Assembly: GCA_963799065.1 (NCBI GenBank)
Contig: CAWCVJ010000001.1
Span: 868,001 to 932,000 of the forward strand
Reading direction: 5' to 3'
Source of the DNA: JAJPHW01 sp963799065
Lineage (GTDB): Bacteria; Acidobacteriota; Terriglobia; Terriglobales; Acidobacteriaceae
Length of the DNA: 64,000 bases
In this document: positions 35,461 to 45,280 of the stretch, one piece after another
Numbering within the stretch: the stretch's first letter is position 1
Layout: each line of letters begins with the position of its first letter
Made by a program: the position numbers and the translations under genes
Notes under the pieces: model-generated
The model's database searches: none
What the model saw: only the letters and a program-made list of their open reading frames with translations
What the model was told of the DNA's origin: nothing

Positions 35461-37050
35461 TTGGCGCAACTACCGACGATCCCCGATGCTGGCAAGCAGC
35501 CTGAAGTGGTGCGCTCGTCCGACTCGCAAATGTTGTGCTGCAAGTCGATCGACAAGCTTATCGCGGAGTCGGAAAATCCCGAGCATCGCCTGAAGAAGAC
35601 GCTGGGGCCCTGGTCGCTCACGGCTCTTGGCATCGGTGCGATCATCGGCTCGGGGATTTTTGTGCTCACCGGGACGGCCGCTGCGGGCGAGCATTTCGAG
35701 GCGCCTTCGATTCTCCACGCTCAGGTGCTCGACCTCTTTGTGAATTTCGTGCGAACGGGAAGCACCGCGGGTGCGCTGATGCACGGGCGCCCTGCCGCCG
35801 GACCGTCCATTGCGATTTCGTTTTTGCTGGTCGCGGTTGCCTGTAGTTTCGCCGGACTTTGCTACGCCGAGTTGGCGTCGATGATCCCGATCGCGGGCAG
35901 CGCTTATACCTATTCTTACGCGACACTGGGCGAGATTTTTGCCTGGATCATCGGTTGGGACTTGATTCTCGAATACGTCGTTAGCAACGTGGCCGTCGCC
36001 GTCGGTTTCAGCGGATATTCCAAAGCGCAGTTAGCCGCATTCGGCGTGAACCTGCCGGATAAGTGGTCGAACCCTGTCTTTGCTGCAGGGCATTGGACAG
36101 GCGCGTACTTCAATCTCCCCGGATTCTTAATCGTGTTCATTCTGACGTTGTTGTTGGTCCGCGGCGTCAAAGAGTCGGCCAAGGCCAACAACATCATGGT
36201 GCTGATTAAGATCGGCGCCATTCTGACGTTTCTTGTTGTTGGCGGAATGTTGATCAATCCGGCGAATTGGCAGCCCTTCGCGCCGTCCGGCTTCGCTGGG
36301 ATTGTGACCGGCGGTGCCATCGTTTTTTTTACTTACATCGGCTTCGATTCAGTTTCGACCGCTGCTGAGGAGTGCGGGAATCCGCAGCGCGACTTGCCGT
36401 TTGGCATCATTGCGTCGCTGGTGGTGTGCACGATTTTGTATATCGGCGTTGCCATCGTTCTGCTGGGCATGATGAAGTACACGACGTTTGCCTCAGGCGA
36501 GGCCGCGGATGCGCCGGTGGCTTATGCGCTGAAAATGCTGGGTGCGCATCCTTTCTATCGATCGGTGATTGTGCTGGGCGCATTGATGGGAATGATTTCG
36601 TCCATTCTAGTTTTTCAATATGGACAGGCTCGCATCTGGTACGCGATGTCGCGCGATGGGTTGTTGCCGAAGTTATTTTCGAGGGTGCATCCCAAGTTTA
36701 AGACGCCGCATTGGTCGACCTGGATCGCGTGTTTCGCGGTGGGTATTCCTGCTGGCTTTGTGGATATCGGCGATGCCGCCGACTTATCCAACATCGGAAC
36801 GCTGTTCGCGTTCGTGCTGGTGTCGATGGGAGTGATCCTGTTGCGGCATCGTCAACCGGATCGCAAGCGCGGCTTTAAGGTTCCGTTCGTGCCGTGGTTT
36901 CCGCTGATTTCAGTTGTCCTCTGCGCGGGGTTGATGACCGGACTGACGGTGATCACATGGCTGCGTTTCATCGTATGGCTGGTGATCGGCTTGATTATTT
37001 ATCAGTTCTACAGCCGCCACCACAGCGAGTTTGCAAGAGCAAAAGGTTAA
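35461..37050 (+). CDS. APC-superfamily amino-acid permease (cationic amino acid transporter type)
   Basis: A 529-residue permease with about 12 transmembrane segments. After a soluble N-terminus the first helix carries GIGAIIGSGIFVLTG, the unwound substrate-binding loop of the family; later GFDSVSTAAEECGNPQRDLPFGI matches the CAT/YfnA group. A long insert (about 79-110, FEAPSILHAQVLDLF...) lies between helices 1 and 2. TTG start at 35461, or ATG at residue 24; uncertain. Confidence 0.88.
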   Translation: MAQLPTIPDAGKQPEVVRSSDSQMLCCKSIDKLIAESENPEHRLKKTLGPWSLTALGIGAIIGSGIFVLTGTAAAGEHFEAPSILHAQVLDLFVNFVRTGSTAGALMHGRPAAGPSIAISFLLVAVACSFAGLCYAELASMIPIAGSAYTYSYATLGEIFAWIIGWDLILEYVVSNVAVAVGFSGYSKAQLAAFGVNLPDKWSNPVFAAGHWTGAYFNLPGFLIVFILTLLLVRGVKESAKANNIMVLIKIGAILTFLVVGGMLINPANWQPFAPSGFAGIVTGGAIVFFTYIGFDSVSTAAEECGNPQRDLPFGIIASLVVCTILYIGVAIVLLGMMKYTTFASGEAADAPVAYALKMLGAHPFYRSVIVLGALMGMISSILVFQYGQARIWYAMSRDGLLPKLFSRVHPKFKTPHWSTWIACFAVGIPAGFVDIGDAADLSNIGTLFAFVLVSMGVILLRHRQPDRKRGFKVPFVPWFPLISVVLCAGLMTGLTVITWLRFIVWLVIGLIIYQFYSRHHSEFARAKG

Positions 37051-37064
37051 GCTAATTTTCGTCC

Positions 37065-39065
37065 TCAGAACTTGACTGTAATCTTTACGCGAAAATTCCT
37101 TCCGTCCTGTTGGATGGAGTCCTGCGCATCTTCGGGACGCCCAGGATCGAAATATTTCTTATCCATCAAGTTGTAGACACTGGCGGACAGATCCAGATGC
37201 TTGCTTAGCGCATGCCCCAGCAGGGTGACGTTGTAATCGGAAAAGCCGCTGACAGCATTGCCCGCCAAAGTTTGGCGTGGGCTGGTGTACTGCGCGTCGA
37301 CACTGGCGAACAACTTTTGGCTGAATGCCGGAAAGCTCAAGTTCAATTTGCCCAGCTCCCGCGGAGAGTTTGGGATTGCCTGATCGGTTCCAGGCTGATT
37401 GACGGCCGTGTAACTATAACTGACCTTAGTTTCGATCCCGTCATCGAAGCGCCCTTCCAGTTCAACCGACACGCCGGTGGCGTCGTCTTTTCCTGAGTTG
37501 GTGTATATGGTGTTGCCGTCCGTGGGGTTGAGTTCCAGGGAGATGAGATTGTCGATCCAATTGCGGAAAACACCGCCTGACAGAGTGAAGCGCTGTCCTA
37601 GTCTTTGCTCCGCGATTGCTTCGAGACTTCGGATCGTCTCCGGCCGAAGCTTTAAATTGTTGTCGTACGAAGCTCCGTAGTCGGGCGTGAGTTCAAAGGG
37701 CTCGGGGGCGCGGAATGCGGTTCCGTAAAGCAGCTTTAAAGTCGTGGGGTGGAAGAGGTGGTAGATGAGTCCCAGGCGCGGATTGATGGTACCGCCGAAG
37801 TCGGAGTAGTGGTCATAGCGCAGACCGGCGCTCAATGTGAGGGCATGGGTGATGGCGAGTTCATCCTGTCCGTAGAATGCCGAGATAGTCGAACTGGCGG
37901 GGGCTGCGACGAAAATATTCCCGAGAGGAGTGTAGTCGCCCTGGTCCTGGCGGACGTTGTCGGTGATCTCTGTGCCCAGCGTGATCCTATGTTTGTCGAA
38001 AAGAGTTCGGCTTAGTTTGGCTTCGACGTCCCACCAGTTTCCGCGGAATGAGTAGGTGTTCACGGTGGACGATCCGTCGGGAAGGCCCGTGGCGACGGGA
38101 GCCTGCAGGCGGGCTTGATCATAGGAAGTGCGAGCGGTAAGATCCCATTTCTGGCCGATGGAATGTTGATAACTCAGATCGAGGTATTGGTGATAATCGA
38201 AGTTCTGAGTGCGGGGATCGTCGAACAAAGCGCCATAGTAAGCGGTGGGGACGCCTTTGTCGCGGGCGCTGAATAATCCTTGCAGTGTGAAGCCTTCGAA
38301 GCTCAGCGAGGCTAGAATGTGTTGGAAGCTTTCGTAGTCGGTGTTGCGGGTAATGCCGTTGTTCGTGGCAGGGCTATCGAATTGCGGATAAAACAGAGTT
38401 TGTCCCCGACTGTTGTAGAACGTGCCGGAGAGCATCAAGTCGAGGCTGCGGAACTGAGCGCCGAAACTGGCGCGCCCATTGTAGGCGCCGAAACTGGCTG
38501 GCGCTAGAGATAGTTCGAAGCCTTTCAATTGCGGGGCTTTGCGAGTGACTACATTGATCACCGCAAAGAACGCATCGGCGCCATAGAGTGACGAACTGGG
38601 GCCGCGAATGATTTCCACGCGTTCGATCAGATCGACGTCGACCAGGAACTCTGTGCCCACGTACGGTTCGCCGAAAACGTTGTCGTTGATGCGGTGGCCG
38701 TCGATCAAAATCAGAATGCGATTGTTGGAATCCCCCAGTCGGCCAAAGCCCCGCACTCCAACGAAACTGTAATCTCGATCGGAAGTTACGTAGAAACCGC
38801 GCACGCTCTGTAAAATCTCCGCCAGAGTGCGATAACCGTAGCGCCGGATTTCGTCGGCGGTGACGACGGTCACGGAAGAAGGAGCGTCGCTGACATTATG
38901 CAAATGTTTCGATGCGCCATAAACCTGGATGTTGGAGAGTTCTTCGAGGCTCTTGTCGGTCAAATCGGTTTCGGCGACGGCTGAGATCGCGAGCAGGAGC
39001 GAGAGCGCGCCGAAGCATAGCTTGGCGGGGAGGGGCTTGCGACCGTGAATGTCGGCGCGGCTCAC
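37065..39065 (-). CDS. TonB-dependent outer-membrane receptor (second of operon)
   Basis: A 666-residue receptor. A signal peptide (1-32) is followed by DLTDKSLEELSNIQVYGASK, a motif seen in receptors encoded beside YfiR genes, then a plug domain (about 50-160, with LILIDGHRIND and VEIIRGPSSSLYGADAF) and a 22-strand-type barrel ending in aromatic KITVKF. Its GTG start overlaps the YfiR stop by three bases, so the two are translationally coupled. Ligand unknown. Confidence 0.9.
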   Translation of the reverse strand: MSRADIHGRKPLPAKLCFGALSLLLAISAVAETDLTDKSLEELSNIQVYGASKHLHNVSDAPSSVTVVTADEIRRYGYRTLAEILQSVRGFYVTSDRDYSFVGVRGFGRLGDSNNRILILIDGHRINDNVFGEPYVGTEFLVDVDLIERVEIIRGPSSSLYGADAFFAVINVVTRKAPQLKGFELSLAPASFGAYNGRASFGAQFRSLDLMLSGTFYNSRGQTLFYPQFDSPATNNGITRNTDYESFQHILASLSFEGFTLQGLFSARDKGVPTAYYGALFDDPRTQNFDYHQYLDLSYQHSIGQKWDLTARTSYDQARLQAPVATGLPDGSSTVNTYSFRGNWWDVEAKLSRTLFDKHRITLGTEITDNVRQDQGDYTPLGNIFVAAPASSTISAFYGQDELAITHALTLSAGLRYDHYSDFGGTINPRLGLIYHLFHPTTLKLLYGTAFRAPEPFELTPDYGASYDNNLKLRPETIRSLEAIAEQRLGQRFTLSGGVFRNWIDNLISLELNPTDGNTIYTNSGKDDATGVSVELEGRFDDGIETKVSYSYTAVNQPGTDQAIPNSPRELGKLNLSFPAFSQKLFASVDAQYTSPRQTLAGNAVSGFSDYNVTLLGHALSKHLDLSASVYNLMDKKYFDPGRPEDAQDSIQQDGRNFRVKITVKF

Positions 39066-39601
39066 GGTGTCGCCGAAGCTTCCCTGCCGATGACGGTTTT
39101 GGCAACGGCCAGTAGTTTGGCGCTCAGCTTCAGGTGTTCCGCGTCGGCGGCCTTCAAGTTGATTTCGAAGCGTACGCGGTTGTCTTCCAGCACGAAGTTA
39201 ATGTCACCCCCGAATTGCGCGAAACCTTCGGTGTCACCCACAGTGAGAACGCTCCGACCCTTGAGGCTTTCGAGAATTTGTGAAATCTCCTTCTTTTGGG
39301 TGGAGGAAATAAAGAGAATGTGACAGTTTATTGCCTGCGACGCACTGGCAGGGTAGGCTATTTCGATCCTATGCCCGTTCACGGTTTTACCTGCGACTAC
39401 TTGTTGAAAGTCGCTGCCAAAGGGATCTCTCCCGAGCACGCAGACTTGCAGTGGAGTGTCGGGGCTGGGGAATTTATTGTCGGGCCATTCGACGAACTTG
39501 GCGAAGTTGAAAAGGAACGCCGCTTTGACCTGGTACTCCGGAGCGGACTGCGCTTGAGTTGCGATTGCACAAAGCAACAGAATTGTGGCCGCGATTCCCA
39601 T
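39062..39601 (-). CDS. YfiR-family periplasmic protein (DUF4154)
   Basis: A 179-residue exported protein. MGIAATILLLCAIATQAQS is the signal peptide; EYQVKAAFLFNFAKFVEWP opens the YfiR domain and FINFVLEDNRVRFEINLKAA closes it (first residue approximate). In Pseudomonas, YfiR is a periplasmic repressor of a membrane diguanylate cyclase. Here it lies between two TonB receptors and no GGDEF protein is present, so a role in relaying receptor state is an inference. Confidence 0.88.
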   Translation of the reverse strand: MGIAATILLLCAIATQAQSAPEYQVKAAFLFNFAKFVEWPDNKFPSPDTPLQVCVLGRDPFGSDFQQVVAGKTVNGHRIEIAYPASASQAINCHILFISSTQKKEISQILESLKGRSVLTVGDTEGFAQFGGDINFVLEDNRVRFEINLKAADAEHLKLSAKLLAVAKTVIGREASATP

Positions 39602-39681
39602 GCAGTGGGATTCACGCAGTAAACTTGCCGTCGGTCGCAAGAGAACCAATCCCACTTCTGCAACCGAGTCGCCGGGCCTCT

Positions 39682-41727
39682 TTAAAAGTGCCAAGTCAGC
39701 TTTCCGTAAATACTGCGTTTGACGAGCGTGGATTCAAGGATTCCCGAGCTGTCGACAAACTCCAGGTGGCGATCTTTCACGAGATTTTGTCCGAACGCGC
39801 TTATTGAAAACGCTTGGTTCACTTGCCAGGTGAGTCCGGTGTCGATCCGAGTGTAGGAAGGGACGGGGCCGCTGCTTAAGCGGCCCACGAAGTAGGCGGA
39901 GGCGTCCCACGCGAGCTGATGGGTGACGTTGAAATGCGACCTTAATTGAGCACTTTGGACGGGACTGCCTCCCTGCGCTTCTGGTACGGACAACGTGTCT
40001 TGGCTTGAGGATCGCACGTGCATATGAATCTGTTCGAAGGCGTATCCGGGGCTGAGTGTCCAACGAGTGGTAGCCTTCCAATTCACCGCTGCTTCAAAGC
40101 CGTGGGCTTCGCCATAGCCAAGGTTCTTGTAGGTGACAGCAGCGAGAAAATGAGGCGGGGATGGCGTAGTTTCGAGAACCGGGGTGAGAGGCTCGATACT
40201 GTCTTGGTGGTTGTAATCGCTATAGTAGAGGGCATAGTCGGCGGAGACATGCGACGAAAGCGCGACTCGATAGCCTGCTTCATAGGCGATCAGGTCTTCA
40301 TTCTGGATATGCGGGTTGCCCACAAATGCCACCAGGATAGGAAGCCCTCCGAGGCTGGGGAAACTGCCGGTATTTTCCCTGGCGGCGGCGTCGCTTTCAG
40401 CCGGAACCCGCTCGGCTCGCGAGACGGCGGCCCAAAACATGTTTCGCTCATTGAGCGTCCATGACAGCCGGGCGCTGGGCATCAGGCTGAAACCGGTGTA
40501 GTGGTTGTGATCGACCTTGGCGCCTACAGTGAAGTACAACTTCTTGGGCAGCAAAGCGATTTCATCTTGGACGAATCCGCTGAAGGGTCGCATGACCAAG
40601 TCGGGCGGCCTGAACGAAACGGTGAGGTTGCCTTGCGAGCCGGAGGATGTATAGCCGTACGCGGCTCCCCAGACAATATCCTGCCGGCTGCCCCAAAGGA
40701 TGTCGTGCTGGAATTCAATGGCGAAGGTGTTGCGTGTTTCGGTGAGGATGTCGTTGCGTTTGTAGCGATCAAAGGAGACTCGCAGGGCGGTGTCGGAGCG
40801 GGATGAGTAGACCTGCTTCCACGCTGTCTGGACAGAGCCGCCGGAAAGAGTCGTCGTCTGCTTGGCATCTTCGAATCCGGGGGATGTGACCAAGGGAAGA
40901 AACCGGATAGTTCCTTTCTCTTCGCCGGTGTAAACGTCGCCTTGAACCGAGAGTGTGTCTTTACCCGAAAGAACGTTGTCCATGCGAAAACCGCCACGCA
41001 GCAAGTGCCAGCCGTCGAAGCCGTCGTTGCCAGCGAGTCCGGGCAGGTGATCCTGATTGAGATACTTGGTGTAAATACGATAGTCGGTGGCATGGGCCAG
41101 CTTGCCGCCGTACTGCGCGGTGCCGAAGCCCTGATCGAGGTTGCCACCCCCGCCGACGAGCATCGCGCCGGAGGTGTTGGCGGCTTTCTTGGTAATGATG
41201 TTGATGACGCCGTTGACCGCGTTTGCGCCCCAGATCGTTCCACCCGGCCCGCGGATTACTTCGATGCGTTCAATGTCTTCGAGGGGAAGGTCGAGGGTGT
41301 CCCACAAAACGCCGCCGAAGGTCGGGGTATAGACGTTACGCCCATCGAGCAGGACTAAGAGCTCGTTGCCAAAGCGCGCGTTTAATCCTCGCACAGTAAT
41401 GGCCCAGGTATTGGCGTCGATCTGGGCCACATCGACGCCCGGCACGATGCGCAGCAAGTCGGGGATGTTGGTGGCTCCGGAGCGCTCGATGTCGGCAGTC
41501 GTGATGACAAAAATCGCGGATGCGGTGCGAGATAAGGGCTGTTCCCTTTTTGAAACTGAAGTGACCTGAATATTCATCAGGTCTTCAAGACTCTTATCGG
41601 CGAGATCGATCGGCGTGGAATCGGGCTGTTCCGGAAAGGCCGTTAGACTCAACACGAATACGACAAGAGCGAATCGGGCGGGGGTCGACCAATTGAGGCG
41701 CAACCTCGTCGACCTGAAGAGCGTCAT
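39682..41727 (-). CDS. TonB-dependent outer-membrane receptor (first of operon)
   Basis: A 681-residue receptor with a signal peptide (1-33), the DLADKSLEDLMNIQVTSVSK motif, and a plug (about 55-170) with LLVLLDGRNVYTPTFGG and RIEVIRGPGGTIWGANAV. The barrel ends LTWHF with a terminal Phe. It heads an operon with yfiR and a second receptor and is divergent from a histidine kinase gene 301 bp away. Ligand unknown; both receptors could take up or sense the same compound. Confidence 0.9.
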   Translation of the reverse strand: MTLFRSTRLRLNWSTPARFALVVFVLSLTAFPEQPDSTPIDLADKSLEDLMNIQVTSVSKREQPLSRTASAIFVITTADIERSGATNIPDLLRIVPGVDVAQIDANTWAITVRGLNARFGNELLVLLDGRNVYTPTFGGVLWDTLDLPLEDIERIEVIRGPGGTIWGANAVNGVINIITKKAANTSGAMLVGGGGNLDQGFGTAQYGGKLAHATDYRIYTKYLNQDHLPGLAGNDGFDGWHLLRGGFRMDNVLSGKDTLSVQGDVYTGEEKGTIRFLPLVTSPGFEDAKQTTTLSGGSVQTAWKQVYSSRSDTALRVSFDRYKRNDILTETRNTFAIEFQHDILWGSRQDIVWGAAYGYTSSGSQGNLTVSFRPPDLVMRPFSGFVQDEIALLPKKLYFTVGAKVDHNHYTGFSLMPSARLSWTLNERNMFWAAVSRAERVPAESDAAARENTGSFPSLGGLPILVAFVGNPHIQNEDLIAYEAGYRVALSSHVSADYALYYSDYNHQDSIEPLTPVLETTPSPPHFLAAVTYKNLGYGEAHGFEAAVNWKATTRWTLSPGYAFEQIHMHVRSSSQDTLSVPEAQGGSPVQSAQLRSHFNVTHQLAWDASAYFVGRLSSGPVPSYTRIDTGLTWQVNQAFSISAFGQNLVKDRHLEFVDSSGILESTLVKRSIYGKLTWHF

Positions 41728-42028
41728 GGCGACTTCTTCGGCGGGACGAATCTAAAGCTTTACGGTGATTGGATCGGAGGTAAGTGAGCGACCCTGACTG
41801 AGGGAACAAGGGTATGACTGGAAGCATATGGTGAGGTTGGTTCTTTTTCCGCACGAAGGACCCCATCCTTTCGCGCGGCTGACAATTGTTCTCACGACTG
41901 AAGTGTTGGCTTTGATTATCCGATCTGCGACGTATGACTCTTTCACTTGGGGCACCCTTGTACGAATCCGAAACTCGCTCGGATGAGTCGATTTCACGAT
42001 TGTCCGGGCGTTAAGGGCAGACGGCTGT
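41728..42028. other. Divergent intergenic region (301 bp)
   Basis: This gap should hold the promoters of the TonB receptor operon on the left and the histidine kinase on the right. I see no clear promoter consensus, repeat or RNA gene in it. Confidence 0.4.
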
Positions 42029-43675
42029 ATGGATCATTTGAAGACGCTGCTTTCCCTCGATCTCATGCCCCATGGCTATTGTTATCTGTGGGATCCACGA
42101 CTTGTTTGGTTGCATGTCATCTCCGATGGACTCATTGCTCTTTCTTACTATTGCATTCCGGTAGCCCTGATTTATTTCGTGCGAAAGAATCGAAAGACTC
42201 CATTCGACCGGGTCTGCGGCATGTTCAGTGTGTTTATTCTTGCCTGCGGCACGACGCATCTGCTCGAAATTTGGAATGTTTGGCACGCCAGTTATTTGCT
42301 TGCGGGCGCGGTGAAGGCAATTACGGCGGGGGCATCTTTGCTCACGGCGGCGATGTTGTTAACTCTAATTCCCAAAATGCTCTCCATCCCGGATCGGATG
42401 AAATTGCAAGGCATCAATCGCCAATTGGAACAAGACCTCGAGGATCGCGCCCAAGCGGAGGCGGCGCGGGAACACAACAGGGCGGTGCGCGATGCTTTGC
42501 TCGAGGAATTAGCCGAACAAAAATACGCGTTAGATCAGCACGCGATTGTGGCGATTACGGATGTCCAGGGCAGGATCACTTACGTCAACGACAAGTTCCT
42601 CCGCATCAGCCAATACTCGCAAAAGGAATTGCTGGGTCAGAACCACCGCATATTGAATTCAGGCCATCACTCGAAGGAGTTTTTCGAACAAATGTATCGC
42701 ACCATCGCTGGCGGGGGAGTCTGGAATGGCGAAATCAAGAATCGTGCCAAGGATGGCACTTTTTATTGGGTGGACACCACCATCATTCCTTTGCTGCAAA
42801 AGAGTGGGAAGCCACGCCAGTACGTCGCGATTCGGGCTGACATCACGGAGCGGAAGCGCATAGAGACCGCTTTGGCTGGCCAATCGATGGAACTCGCCCG
42901 CTCGCATAGGGAGATTCAATCCTTAAATGAACAGCTCGAGCAGAGAGTCATGCGGCGCACGGCGGAATTGGTAGCGGCCAACGAGGATCTGGAAAGTTTT
43001 AGCTATTCCGTCTCCCATGACTTGCGGGCCCCGCTGCGACATATGGCCGGATTCTCCAAGCTCTTGCAGGAGGATTGTGGCCCCAGCCTCGATGCCACTG
43101 CGCAACACTACGTAGACATGATCCAAAAAGGGGCAAGAAAGATGGGACAACTGGTGGACGACCTCTTGAACATGGGGCGCATTGGACGCCAGCGCTTGAT
43201 CTTTCAAGCCACCGACTTGAACCTTTTGTTGCAGAAGGCGCGGAGGGATCTGGAGCCAGACTGCCAAGGCAGACGAATCGATTGGCGCATTGAACCGTTG
43301 CCCACCGTGGATTGCGATCCGGGCCTGATCCAACAAGTCTTCTCCAACCTGCTTTCGAATGCGGTCAAGTACACGAGGCGTCGGGACGTGGCGGTAATAG
43401 AGATAGGGCAGACTGCGAGCGAAGGAACCCCCATAATATTTGTGCGCGATAATGGGGCTGGATTTGACCAAAACTACGCCGATAAGCTGTTTGTTGCCTT
43501 CCAACGCCTGCACCGGACGGAGGAGTTTGAGGGAACCGGGGTCGGATTGGCCACGGTGCAACGGATTCTCCGCAATCATGGGGGAAGCATCTGGGCGGAG
43601 TCTGCGCCTGACAAAGGCGCGACTTTTTCTTTTCAGCTGGGCTACCATCCGACTTTGAATCGTTTGAAGCGATGA
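42029..43675 (+). CDS. Histidine kinase with ethylene-receptor-like membrane domain
   Basis: A 548-residue sensor kinase. Residues about 25-120 form three transmembrane helices that match the plant ETR1 ethylene-binding domain with a constant offset of 8: D33, Y40, I43, P44, I70, C73 and H77 correspond to ETR1 D25, Y32, I35, P36, I62, C65 and H69, the last two being the Cu(I) ligands. Then come a PAS domain (about 170-285), a coiled coil, HisKA with phospho-acceptor H330 (YSVSHDLRAPL), and HATPase with NLLSNAVKY, DNGAGFD and GTGVGLATV. The same order occurs in cyanobacterial ethylene receptor Slr1212. Gene 16 bp before a response regulator, on the same strand. Confidence 0.9.
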   Translation: MDHLKTLLSLDLMPHGYCYLWDPRLVWLHVISDGLIALSYYCIPVALIYFVRKNRKTPFDRVCGMFSVFILACGTTHLLEIWNVWHASYLLAGAVKAITAGASLLTAAMLLTLIPKMLSIPDRMKLQGINRQLEQDLEDRAQAEAAREHNRAVRDALLEELAEQKYALDQHAIVAITDVQGRITYVNDKFLRISQYSQKELLGQNHRILNSGHHSKEFFEQMYRTIAGGGVWNGEIKNRAKDGTFYWVDTTIIPLLQKSGKPRQYVAIRADITERKRIETALAGQSMELARSHREIQSLNEQLEQRVMRRTAELVAANEDLESFSYSVSHDLRAPLRHMAGFSKLLQEDCGPSLDATAQHYVDMIQKGARKMGQLVDDLLNMGRIGRQRLIFQATDLNLLLQKARRDLEPDCQGRRIDWRIEPLPTVDCDPGLIQQVFSNLLSNAVKYTRRRDVAVIEIGQTASEGTPIIFVRDNGAGFDQNYADKLFVAFQRLHRTEEFEGTGVGLATVQRILRNHGGSIWAESAPDKGATFSFQLGYHPTLNRLKR

Positions 43676-43691
43676 GTGCAGGAGAAACGAA

Positions 43692-44141
43692 ATGATCCGA
43701 CAGGAAGTCGAAATCCTATACGTCGAAGACGACCCGGCTGACGCCGAGTTGACCTTGACCGCGCTGCGACGCGCTAAGCTTGCTAACTTGATTTACGTCG
43801 CCCGCGACGGCATCGAGGCGCTAGACTTTTTGTTCTGCCGTGGAACCCATGCGGAGCGTGAGTTCAGTGTTCCTAAGGTAGTCTTACTCGATCTCAAACT
43901 GCCCAAGATCGGCGGGCTGGAAGTCCTCCAAGCCATCCGAACCGACGAACGCACCAAGCTGATCCCGGTCGTGATGCTTACGTCATCGAAAGAACAACGA
44001 GACTTGGTCGACAGCTATACGCTGCATGTCAGCAGTTATATTCAGAAGCCTGTCGATTTCGAGCAATTTCAGCGTGTCGTGCAGCAAGTGGGGTTGTATT
44101 GGCTGATCGTGAACCAAGCCGTGCCCGCGGTTGTGTCCTAA
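43692..44141 (+). CDS. Single-domain response regulator (Rcp1-like)
   Basis: A 149-residue receiver domain without output domain. Acidic pair EDD at 12-14, phospho-acceptor D67 (LLDLKLP), T97 (MLTSS) and K119 (IQKPVD) are intact. The insertion between strand 2 and strand 3 and the overall order match Rcp1 regulators, partners of phytochrome-type and other hybrid-free kinases. Very probably phosphorylated by the upstream kinase; it would act through protein contacts. GGAG precedes the ATG. Confidence 0.93.
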   Translation: MIRQEVEILYVEDDPADAELTLTALRRAKLANLIYVARDGIEALDFLFCRGTHAEREFSVPKVVLLDLKLPKIGGLEVLQAIRTDERTKLIPVVMLTSSKEQRDLVDSYTLHVSSYIQKPVDFEQFQRVVQQVGLYWLIVNQAVPAVVS

Positions 44142-44200
44142 GTGAAGGCCTCTGCGGAGCGAGGAATCGCTTTCGTTAACAACTGAACTACAATCGCTAC

Positions 44201-45211
44201 ATGGCGTCCGTGCCGAGTCGTTATATCGTTGCGCTCCCCAAGGCCGAGCTGCACCTCCACCTCGAAGGCTCCATTGATCCGGCCACCTTGCTCGCACTGC
44301 GACATCGCCACGGGCAACGCGATACTTTAGCCGACATTCTGCCGCTCTACAGTTATTCCGATTTCAATGGATTCCTCATGGCGTTCAAGGCCATCACGGA
44401 GGATTTGCGCGCGGCGGAAGACTACGAGTTCATCACCTACCGGCTCATGCAGAAGCTAAAAGAGGAAAACGTGCTGCACGCGGAAGTCTACGTTTCCGTC
44501 GGTGTATGTCTCTGGCGCAAACAGGACTTTGCCGCCATCTTCGAAGCGCTGGAACGAGGACGCCAGGCTGGAGAACGTGACTTCGGCGTTTCGTTGTTGT
44601 GGATTTTTGATGCGGTCCGACAATTCGGCGCGGAGGCGGCGCGAGCGGTGTTTGAGTTGGCGGTCCGTTACCGCGACCGGAACGTTGTCGGTATTGGGAT
44701 TGGCGGCGACGAGGTCAAGGCTCCTCCTGAACTGTTTCGCGAGGGCTACGGATATGCTGAATCCAACGGCTTGCGGCTGACCGCCCATGCGGGAGAAACT
44801 GCGGGGCCAGAGTCGATTTGGGGCGCGCTTAATCTTCGCGCCGAGCGCATCGGACATGCTCTGACTGCCTCCTTGGACTCCGAACTCGTGGAAGAACTCG
44901 CTCGCCGGCAACTACCGGTCGAGATCTGTATTACGAGCAACGTCAGAACCGGTGCGTGCGCTTCTCTGGAACTCCATCCCGTGCGCAATTACTTCGACCA
45001 GGGATTGATGGTCACGCTCAACAGCGACGATCCGGGTATCTTTCAAACCTCACTGGCGGGGGAGTATCAACTAGCGCAGGAGAAGTTCGGCTTCAACTAT
45101 GAGCACTTGCGCGAATTGGCCCGCAATTCCTTCGAAGCATCGTTCCTTCCCCCTGAGAAGAAACTGGCATTTCTGAACTTGCTGGATGCCGCGCCCGCTC
45201 TGTCTTCCTGA
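44201..45211 (+). CDS. Adenosine deaminase family protein
   Basis: A 336-residue amidohydrolase. The zinc ligands H18 and H20 sit in AELHLHLEGS; HAGET and NSDDPGIFQTSL hold the other metal and catalytic residues. The size and sequence suit both adenosine deaminase and the 6-amino-6-deoxyfutalosine deaminase of the menaquinone pathway; which one cannot be decided here. Confidence 0.88.
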   Translation: MASVPSRYIVALPKAELHLHLEGSIDPATLLALRHRHGQRDTLADILPLYSYSDFNGFLMAFKAITEDLRAAEDYEFITYRLMQKLKEENVLHAEVYVSVGVCLWRKQDFAAIFEALERGRQAGERDFGVSLLWIFDAVRQFGAEAARAVFELAVRYRDRNVVGIGIGGDEVKAPPELFREGYGYAESNGLRLTAHAGETAGPESIWGALNLRAERIGHALTASLDSELVEELARRQLPVEICITSNVRTGACASLELHPVRNYFDQGLMVTLNSDDPGIFQTSLAGEYQLAQEKFGFNYEHLRELARNSFEASFLPPEKKLAFLNLLDAAPALSS

Positions 45212-45280
45212 TCCCCTCGATCCCGATAGGGAGTCTCACTCGTCACCGACCACTGCGCGCTCTAATGCTAGACTGGCGCC

